Positions 1-3,758 of a stretch of 5,267 bases of DNA are shown here, one piece after another. The stretch is taken from NCBI GenBank assembly GCA_002426575.1, contig DIRE01000086.1, positions 43,472-48,738 on the forward strand. Reading direction: 5' to 3'. The notes beneath the pieces are model-generated. The model was not told the origin of the DNA. It saw nothing but the letters and a program-made list of their open reading frames with translations, and ran no database searches. The first letter of the stretch is position 1. Every line of letters begins with the position of its first letter. The translations under genes were made by a program, and so were the position numbers. The DNA is from Clostridiaceae bacterium UBA5444. GTDB taxonomy: Bacteria; Bacillota; Clostridia; Clostridiales; Oxobacteraceae.

Positions 1-39
1 TCAATCAACATATCCGGTTTAAAATCAATAGTTACTTAA
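1..39 (+). CDS. Possible 3' end of an unidentified upstream gene (partial)
   Basis: Reading frame 1 is open from the window edge and ends at TAA 37-39, giving the tail SINISGLKSIVT. It lies upstream of coaX on the same strand and is followed by a hairpin, as the end of a gene would be. Twelve residues are too few to assign a family. A biotin ligase (birA) gene often precedes coaX in Clostridia, but nothing in this tail confirms that. The other two frames stop at 20-22 and 54-56, so the choice of frame is a guess and the segment could be entirely non-coding. Confidence 0.25.
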   Translation, partial: SINISGLKSIVT

Positions 40-57
40 AACATAGCCAAAAGTAAA

Positions 58-80
58 GAGGCAGGCTTTTAGCCTGCCTT
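58..80. terminator. GC-rich hairpin ahead of coaX (imperfect terminator or leader stem)
   Basis: GAGGCAGGCT (58-67) pairs with AGCCTGCCTT (71-80) around a TTT loop. The stem has ten pairs, the outermost being a G-T wobble. On the plus strand only TT and then six A residues follow, so the U-tract of a standard intrinsic terminator is missing. Read on the minus strand, the stem is followed by a T-rich stretch (CTCTTTACTTTTGG), but no minus-strand gene is visible that would need it. The structure is certain. Its role, whether ending the upstream transcript or modulating the coaX ribosome site that starts 8 nt downstream, is not. Confidence 0.5.
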
Positions 81-87
81 AAAAAAT

Positions 88-92
88 GGAGG
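88..92 (+). promoter_or_regulatory. Ribosome binding site fixing the coaX start
   Basis: GGAGG lies 8 nt before ATG 101. An in-frame ATG at 86 overlaps this Shine-Dalgarno and has only A-rich sequence before it, so 101 is the start. The resulting N-terminus, MIFVVDVGNTN, matches the usual beginning of type III pantothenate kinases. Confidence 0.85.
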
Positions 93-100
93 ATAGACTT

Positions 101-880
101 ATGATATTTGTTGTGGATGTTGGTAATACAAATATTGTTCTTGGAGTAATAGAAGGAAAAGAGATCATATCCGATTGGAGGCTTTCTACTGACAACCCTA
201 GAACTGCTGATGAATATGGCATGGTTATAAAGGATCTTTTTGATAGCGAGAATTACAATATAGGAGATGTAGAAGGTGTCATAATATCTTCTGTTGTTCC
301 AAATATTATGTATTCTCTTGAACATGCTATAAGGAAGTATTTTAAACAAGAGCCAATTATAGTGGGACCTGGAACAAAAACAGGAATAAACATTAAATAT
401 GATAACCCAAAAGAGGTTGGTGCAGATAGGATAGTAAACGCAGCTGCAGGCCATGCTATTTATGGGGGACCTCTTATTATTATAGATTTTGGGACGGCTA
501 CAACATTTTGTGCAATTACTGAAAGCGCGGATTATCTAGGAGGAGCTATTACCCCTGGAATTAGTATATCTAGCGAAGCATTATTTCAAAGGGCTGCAAA
601 ATTGCCAAGGATTGAACTTGTAAAGCCGCCTACCGTTATATGTAAAAATACCATTCAAAGCATGCAAGCAGGCATAATATATGGATATGCAGGCATAGTA
701 GATTCCATAGTAGGCAAGATGAAAGAGGAAATGAGAGGGTATGGGGAAAAGGAACCTTTAGTGGTTGCAACTGGAGGGTTTGCAAGCCTGATTGCGTCAG
801 AGGCAAAATCTATTGACAAAATAGATGGTGTATTAACCCTGCAGGGGCTTAGAATACTATACGAAAAAAACAAGGAATGA
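101..880 (+). CDS. coaX: Type III pantothenate kinase
   Basis: This cytoplasmic enzyme phosphorylates pantothenate to 4'-phosphopantothenate with ATP, the first step of coenzyme A synthesis. The 259-aa product has the family's usual length. Visible family motifs, numbered from ATG 101, are the N-terminal phosphate-binding DVGNTN (6-11), GADR (107-110) with the likely catalytic Asp109, DFGTATTF (129-136) and GGAITPG (147-153), all typical of the ASKHA-fold CoaX group. Family knowledge says type III enzymes need a monovalent cation and are not feedback-inhibited by CoA. Its stop codon sits 4 bp before dusB and its last codons carry the dusB ribosome binding site, so the two genes are probably co-transcribed and translationally coupled. 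No promoter is evident in the 100 bp upstream, so transcription may come from outside the window. Nothing looks truncated or unusual. Confidence 0.96.
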   Translation: MIFVVDVGNTNIVLGVIEGKEIISDWRLSTDNPRTADEYGMVIKDLFDSENYNIGDVEGVIISSVVPNIMYSLEHAIRKYFKQEPIIVGPGTKTGINIKYDNPKEVGADRIVNAAAGHAIYGGPLIIIDFGTATTFCAITESADYLGGAITPGISISSEALFQRAAKLPRIELVKPPTVICKNTIQSMQAGIIYGYAGIVDSIVGKMKEEMRGYGEKEPLVVATGGFASLIASEAKSIDKIDGVLTLQGLRILYEKNKE

Positions 881-884
881 TTTT

Positions 885-1856
885 ATGAATATTGGAAATG
901 TGGAATTTGAAAACAATATTTTTTTAGCTCCAATGGCTGGGGTTACAGACAAGCCCTTTAGAATACTGTGTAAAGAAATGGGCTGTGGTTTTGTGTATAC
1001 GGAAATGGTAAGCTCTAAAGGGCTTTTTTATAATAGCGATAAAACAAAGTTAATGCTTGACATAGATGACAGAGAGTTTCCAGTTGGGGTTCAGCTTTTT
1101 GGGTCAGATCCTAATATAATGGGCGAAATGGCTTATGAAGTTAGTAAAGATGATAAAGTGTCAATTATAGATGTTAATATGGGATGTCCTGCCCCTAAAA
1201 TAGTGAAAAATTGCGAGGGCTCGGCACTTATGAAAGATCCCAAATTAGCTTCTGATATAATATATGAAGTCTCAAAAAAGTCCCTTGTGCCTGTAACAGT
1301 TAAATTTAGAAAAGGCTGGGATGATGATAATATAAATGCAGTTGAGTTTGCAAAAATGGCTGAAAATAGCGGAGCATCTGCTGTTACAGTCCATGGCAGG
1401 ACTAGAAAACAGATGTATGAAGGCAATGCAGATTGGGATATTATAAGGAAGGTAAAGCAGAGCGTAAATATACCTGTTATAGGAAATGGAGATGTATTTT
1501 CACCGGAGGATGCAAAGAGGATGCTAGATGAAACAGGGTGCGACGGGGTTTTAGTGGCAAGGGGTGCAATGGGAAACCCATGGATATTTAAGAGGATAAT
1601 ACACTACTTAAGCACAGGAGAAATGCTGCCAGAGCCAAGCCCCAAGGGAAGAATAGATATGGCGATTAGACATACTAATATGATGGTTGAATATAAGGGC
1701 GAAAATATCGGGGTAAAGGAAATGAGAAAGCATATTGCTTGGTACATTAAAGGATTAAAGAATGCAACTTCAGTAAAAAATATGATTAACACCATAAATA
1801 GTAAGGAAGAATTAATCGATGTGCTCCTTAGCTATAAGAGAGATGTCGAGTGTTGA
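885..1856 (+). CDS. dusB: tRNA-dihydrouridine synthase, DusB type
   Basis: This FMN-dependent enzyme reduces uridine to dihydrouridine in the D-loop region of tRNA with NAD(P)H. The 323-aa protein carries the Dus signatures in order: FMN-barrel start LAPMAGVTDKPFR (14-26), VNMGCPAPKIVKN (97-109) with the likely catalytic Cys101, HGRTRKQMYEG (170-180), IPVIGNGDV (196-204) and GVLVARGAMGNPWIF (221-235), then a C-terminal helical tRNA-binding domain. The start is supported by AAGGA (872-876) 8 nt before ATG 885, inside the end of coaX. Residue 110 is Cys, where relatives as I remember them usually have Gly in the KNG.GSALM loop. The last codons (D-V-E-C-stop) overlap a degenerate 7-bp tandem repeat, so the C-terminus may be slightly changed from the ancestral one. 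The pairing with coaX is typical of Clostridia. Confidence 0.95.
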   Translation: MNIGNVEFENNIFLAPMAGVTDKPFRILCKEMGCGFVYTEMVSSKGLFYNSDKTKLMLDIDDREFPVGVQLFGSDPNIMGEMAYEVSKDDKVSIIDVNMGCPAPKIVKNCEGSALMKDPKLASDIIYEVSKKSLVPVTVKFRKGWDDDNINAVEFAKMAENSGASAVTVHGRTRKQMYEGNADWDIIRKVKQSVNIPVIGNGDVFSPEDAKRMLDETGCDGVLVARGAMGNPWIFKRIIHYLSTGEMLPEPSPKGRIDMAIRHTNMMVEYKGENIGVKEMRKHIAWYIKGLKNATSVKNMINTINSKEELIDVLLSYKRDVEC

Positions 1857-1871
1857 GTATTGGGTGTTGGG
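1844..1871 (+). repeat. Four degenerate 7-bp tandem units across the dusB stop codon
   Basis: Consecutive heptamers read TGTCGAG (1844-1850), TGTTGAG (1851-1857), TATTGGG (1858-1864) and TGTTGGG (1865-1871), consensus TGTTGRG. Each unit differs from the consensus by at most one base. The dusB stop TGA (1854-1856) lies in the second unit. The flanking heptamers do not match. The array resembles the short heptanucleotide repeats seen between genes in some bacteria, but it is too short to assign to a known family. Confidence 0.6.
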
Positions 1872-1890
1872 TAATATAGTAATAATGTTA

Positions 1891-1909
1891 ATATTCTATA
1901 ATAGAATAT
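1891..1909. repeat. AT-rich palindrome between dusB and the next gene
   Basis: ATATTCTA (1891-1898) and TAGAATAT (1902-1909) form a perfect 8-bp inverted repeat around TAA. No U-tract follows, so it is a poor terminator. A TATAAT hexamer (1897-1902) spans the centre and could be a -10 element. No TTGACA-like hexamer lies 16-18 bp upstream and no TGn extension is present. It may be an operator, a weak hairpin, or chance in AT-rich DNA. Confidence 0.4.
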
Positions 1910-1929
1910 ATTGTAATTAAAATAGGCTT

Positions 1930-1935
1930 GGTGAT
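1930..1935 (+). promoter_or_regulatory. Ribosome binding site supporting a TTG start
   Basis: GGTGAT matches the 3' half of the extended Shine-Dalgarno GGAGGTGAT. It ends 3 nt before TTG 1939, which puts it at normal register for that extended pairing. The first in-frame ATG (1999) has no purine-rich site before it, so the TTG start is preferred. Confidence 0.55.
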
Positions 1936-1938
1936 TCT

Positions 1939-2895
1939 TTGGCCAAATTTGGTTTTGTTCAAGTTGCAAATGAAGAAGAGTATAGACAAAAGTATCTCAT
2001 GTATAAGATATTAAATGGAAGATTTAAAAAAGCAGCAGATAGAATTATGCCTGACTATATAGCAGGAAACATATATGATATGGGCATTCGGGATGTAAAC
2101 ATATCAGGAGTTAGAATGTGTATACCTCCCATAGAGGATAATAATATAAAGGCTAAAAGGTTAAATAAATCCATCTCATATTGTATGAAAACTGGTATTG
2201 AGGTTTTAGCTGTGGATTCTTCTATAGATATTTTAGACCCTAAAATAGAAGGGGTTTCAAAAGGATTAGTGTACAGCCCTGTTGTAATAATAAATGCTGT
2301 AAAATCTGTGGCAGCTCTTTTGGGAATAGACTTTAATAGATGCAGCATATGTATTGCAGATGCTTCTACTAATGTAGGATTAATATTAGCAGAATATTTA
2401 TCTAGTGAGGTTCAGTATATGACTCTTTTAACCCCCTTTAGGGAGACTGCCCTAAAAAGTGCATATACCATTATGAAAAATAGAGGGCTTTCACCTGCTG
2501 TTATGGCGGATTACAAAAAAGCATTAGACGATTGTGATATACTTTTATATGTAGGCGGGATAGATATAAATGAACTTGTGGCAAATATACATAGGAAGAT
2601 GGTTATTGCAAACTTTACATCTGAAACCCTAAACATAGAGAAGGATATACTTATTGTAGATGATGCAGTGCTCAAAGGAGCAAAAAAGCCAATTATAGGG
2701 GGGAGCATCCCTCAGTTAACATCTAGAATATGGGAGGGAGCACTTCTTACACAGCTTAGCATCGACGTAGATTCATATACTGCTGATGATATGAGATCTA
2801 TTGGCAGCATTGCAGAAAAGCTTAGTATAGATATAAAGACTATACTATCGGGGGGACGCCCCATTGGGGTGGAAGGGATATATAGATATAGATAA
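1939..2895 (+). CDS. Unassigned Rossmann-like protein, distantly dehydrogenase-like
   Basis: This is a 318-aa protein with no signal peptide or obvious membrane segment, so it is probably cytoplasmic. I do not recognise an established function. Its layout recalls the predicted amino acid dehydrogenase / acyl-ACP reductase-like family (COG5322 type). An N-terminal helical part is followed by a segment ending SVAALLGIDF (123-132). Next come a beta-strand and loop CSICIADASTNVGLILAEYL (135-154) where a Rossmann nucleotide loop would fall, a DCDILLYVGG strand (198-207), DILIVDDAVLK (236-246), and a C-terminal stretch IWEGALLTQLSID (264-276). The loop reads A-D-A-S-T-N-V-G, so the expected GxxGxxG glycines are largely missing and cofactor binding is doubtful. 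Codon use looks like that of the neighbours, with no sign of recent transfer. It sits 82 bp after dusB and before the greA leader. Another Rossmann fold family is possible; the coding call is much firmer than the family call. Confidence 0.88.
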   Translation: MAKFGFVQVANEEEYRQKYLMYKILNGRFKKAADRIMPDYIAGNIYDMGIRDVNISGVRMCIPPIEDNNIKAKRLNKSISYCMKTGIEVLAVDSSIDILDPKIEGVSKGLVYSPVVIINAVKSVAALLGIDFNRCSICIADASTNVGLILAEYLSSEVQYMTLLTPFRETALKSAYTIMKNRGLSPAVMADYKKALDDCDILLYVGGIDINELVANIHRKMVIANFTSETLNIEKDILIVDDAVLKGAKKPIIGGSIPQLTSRIWEGALLTQLSIDVDSYTADDMRSIGSIAEKLSIDIKTILSGGRPIGVEGIYRYR

Positions 2896-2905
2896 TTAAT
2901 AGTTA

Positions 2906-2934
2906 TTGACAATTAAATCCTCCTGTTTTATAAT
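2906..2934 (+). promoter_or_regulatory. Perfect consensus sigma-A promoter
   Basis: TTGACA (2906-2911) and TATAAT (2929-2934) are separated by exactly 17 bp, the ideal housekeeping promoter. Transcription should start near 2941, 11 bp after the preceding gene's stop plus the promoter length. It would therefore run through a leader of about 315 nt before greA. The -35 hexamer lies within a short dyad, ATTGACAAT (2905-2913), which may be coincidental. Confidence 0.85.
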
Positions 2935-2957
2935 ACATACAATGAGATTGGGGACTT

Positions 2958-2993
2958 GCAAGCACTGTAAAGGAACGCCTTTATAGTGCTTGC
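2958..2993 (+). other. 16-bp hairpin at the 5' end of the predicted greA leader
   Basis: GCAAGCACTGTAAAGG (2958-2973) pairs with CCTTTATAGTGCTTGC (2978-2993) around an AACG tetraloop. All pairs are Watson-Crick except one G-U (2967 with 2984). The stem begins about 17 nt after the predicted transcription start. It is followed by TATAATTATG rather than a U-tract on the plus strand, and by no T-run on the minus strand, so it is not a classic terminator. It may stabilise the 5' end, form a regulatory domain, or belong to a dispersed palindromic repeat. Confidence 0.7.
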
Positions 2994-3075
2994 TATAATT
3001 ATGTAGAGGTTTGGAGGCTGAATAAATTTAAAATATGTGCATATATTAACGAGGTGTAAAATAATTTAATATAAA

Positions 3076-3090
3076 GAACTTATAAGGTTC
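3076..3090 (+). other. Small hairpin covering the mini-ORF Shine-Dalgarno
   Basis: GAACTT (3076-3081) pairs with AGGTTC (3085-3090) around ATA, giving six pairs including one T-G wobble. It ends exactly before ATG 3091 and would hide the weak AAGG (3084-3087). Stems this short occur by chance, so support is limited. Confidence 0.35.
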
Positions 3091-3144
3091 ATGAAGATTA
3101 AGTCTATATTTAATATAGGCTTAATATTAATATTAGTGACTTAA
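3091..3144 (+). CDS. Possible 17-aa hydrophobic leader peptide
   Basis: ATG 3091 opens a 17-codon frame, MKIKSIFNIGLILILVT, closed by TAA 3142-3144. It has two lysines near the start and then a hydrophobic run with five Ile, three Leu and one Val, like a tiny membrane peptide or a leader peptide. A weak AAGG (3084-3087) lies only 3 nt upstream, which is short spacing, and it is partly buried in a small hairpin. A 13-bp hairpin (3097-3125) lies within the frame. AT-rich DNA readily yields Ile/Leu-rich short frames, so it may well not be translated. If it is, its place in the greA-lysS leader would suit a translation-coupled regulatory role. Confidence 0.25.
   Translation: MKIKSIFNIGLILILVT
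3097..3125 (+). other. 13-bp hairpin in the middle of the greA leader
   Basis: ATTAAGTCTATAT (3097-3109) pairs with ATATAGGCTTAAT (3113-3125) around a TTA loop, with a single T-G wobble (3103 with 3119). It is AT-rich, so thermally weak, but the 13-pair run is longer than expected by chance. AT-rich sequence rather than a pure U-run follows. Confidence 0.55.
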
Positions 3145-3170
3145 CTATACAATAACATCTTGTGCGACTT

Positions 3171-3216
3171 TAAGACGAACTTTATTGTGAAGTATTTGTA
3201 GATAGAGTTCGTTTTG
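3171..3216 (+). other. Long hairpin at the 3' end of the greA leader
   Basis: AAGACGAACTTTAT (3172-3185) pairs with ATAGAGTTCGTTTT (3202-3215), 14 pairs including two G-T wobbles, and one more wobble (3171 with 3216) is possible. The loop is 16 nt. The 3' arm ends in TTTT before GTGC, so it is at best a weak terminator or attenuator. A direct repeat TTGTGC occurs at 3160-3165 and 3214-3219, flanking the structure. It lies 27 nt before the greA ribosome binding site. Confidence 0.5.
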
Positions 3217-3224
3217 TGCATAAT
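3196..3224 (+). promoter_or_regulatory. Weak second promoter candidate for greA
   Basis: TTGTAG (3196-3201) and CATAAT (3219-3224) are spaced by 17 bp. Each hexamer departs from consensus, and the region overlaps the third hairpin. It would give greA a short leader of about 25 nt independent of the upstream promoter. Confidence 0.3.
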
Positions 3225-3242
3225 ATATTAAATATTTCAAAA

Positions 3243-3248
3243 GGGGAG
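3243..3248 (+). promoter_or_regulatory. Ribosome binding site of greA
   Basis: GGGGAG lies 7 nt before ATG 3256. It is strong and well spaced, and it fixes the start. Confidence 0.85.
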
Positions 3249-3255
3249 AATTAAT

Positions 3256-3738
3256 ATGGGCGAAGTTGGAAAACAAGTCATCTTAACATATGAAGGAGTT
3301 AGGAAACTTGAAGAAGAATTGGACTACTTAAAGACAGTCAAAAGGAAAGAAGTAACTCAAAAGATAAAAACAGCATTATCCTTTGGGGACTTAAGTGAGA
3401 ACTCTGAATATGATGAGGCCAAAAACGAACAAGCATTTGTTGAAGGAAGGGTTATATTCCTTGAAAATATGCTTAAATCTGCAAAGGTTATTGACGAAGA
3501 TGATATTTCTACCGATAAAGTAAGTGTAGGATGTATAGTAAGGGTAAAAGACATGGAGTTTGATGAGGAAGTTGATTATACCATAGTAGGATCAGCTGAA
3601 GCAGACCCTACTAAACTTAAGATATCTAATGAATCCCCAATTGGTCAAGGACTAATTGGGAAAAAAGTCGGGGAAATAGCAGAGGTTCATGTGCCTGACG
3701 GTGTTGTTAAATTTAAGATACTAGAAATAAAAAAATAA
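3256..3738 (+). CDS. greA: Transcription elongation factor GreA
   Basis: GreA enters the secondary channel of backtracked RNA polymerase and stimulates cleavage of the extruded RNA so elongation can resume. The 160-aa product has the family's usual length and two-domain plan. An N-terminal antiparallel coiled coil spans about residues 10-78, with the acidic tip FGDLSENSEYDEAK (43-56) containing Asp45 and Glu48, the counterparts of the metal-coordinating pair in E. coli GreA. It is followed by an FKBP-like C-terminal domain with SPIGQGLIGKKVGE (127-140) and VPDG (146-149). It lies 20 bp before lysS, a pairing common in Firmicutes, and after a long structured leader with a consensus promoter. 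In E. coli the greA leader is also a site of early termination producing small RNAs, but I infer no homology with this leader. Confidence 0.97.
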   Translation: MGEVGKQVILTYEGVRKLEEELDYLKTVKRKEVTQKIKTALSFGDLSENSEYDEAKNEQAFVEGRVIFLENMLKSAKVIDEDDISTDKVSVGCIVRVKDMEFDEEVDYTIVGSAEADPTKLKISNESPIGQGLIGKKVGEIAEVHVPDGVVKFKILEIKK

Positions 3739-3742
3739 ATAT

Positions 3743-3748
3743 GGGGGA
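3743..3748 (+). promoter_or_regulatory. Ribosome binding site of lysS
   Basis: GGGGGA lies 10 nt before ATG 3759, a slightly long but workable distance. The nearer ATG 3741 overlaps it and reads only three codons before a stop, so 3759 is chosen. Confidence 0.7.
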
Positions 3749-3758
3749 ATAAATATAT

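Larger units (their letters stand above)
2896..3255 (+). promoter_or_regulatory. 360-bp gap: promoter plus long structured leader of greA-lysS
   Basis: No long open frame occupies this gap on either strand. It contains, in order, a consensus promoter (2906-2934), a 16-bp hairpin (2958-2993), a GGAGG (3013-3017) without a usable start codon at normal spacing, a small hairpin (3076-3090), a possible 17-codon mini-ORF (3091-3144) with an internal hairpin (3097-3125), a longer hairpin (3171-3216), a weak promoter candidate (3196-3224) and the greA ribosome binding site. I could not match it to a T-box: the conserved TGGNACCGCG-type element is absent. I also see no riboswitch class I can recognise. 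It could be a cis-regulatory leader, or the 5' part could be a separate small RNA. Confidence 0.5.

Noticed and set aside
32..454. Minus-strand open frame of 140 aa over coaX
   Set aside because: It lies antisense to a clearly conserved gene, is rich in Tyr, Ile, Ser and Cys as expected of a shadow frame, and has no recognisable domain or convincing ribosome site.
2712..2912. Minus-strand open frame starting in the greA leader promoter
   Set aside because: It is almost entirely antisense to the 1939-2895 gene, has low-complexity Ser/Ile composition and no family resemblance. The CCTCC at 2919-2923 would give a GGAGG on the minus strand, but spacing and composition do not rescue it.
2905..2913. 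ATTGACAAT dyad as an operator over the -35 element
   Set aside because: Four-base arms around the consensus -35 sequence are expected by chance and do not extend further.
3013..3060. Small ORF after the GGAGG at 3013-3017
   Set aside because: No ATG, GTG or TTG lies at normal spacing downstream, and stops occur quickly in the frames examined.
3172..3215. LexA (SOS) box from the CGAAC and GTTCG arms
   Set aside because: The Firmicutes LexA box needs CGAAC and GTTC separated by about 4 nt. Here the arms are 26 nt or more apart and fit an RNA stem better.
2941..3255. T-box leader for lysS
   Set aside because: The conserved T-box antiterminator element (AGGGTGGNACCGCG type) and a terminator with a U-tract are absent. 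The GGAACG in the first hairpin loop region is not a match.
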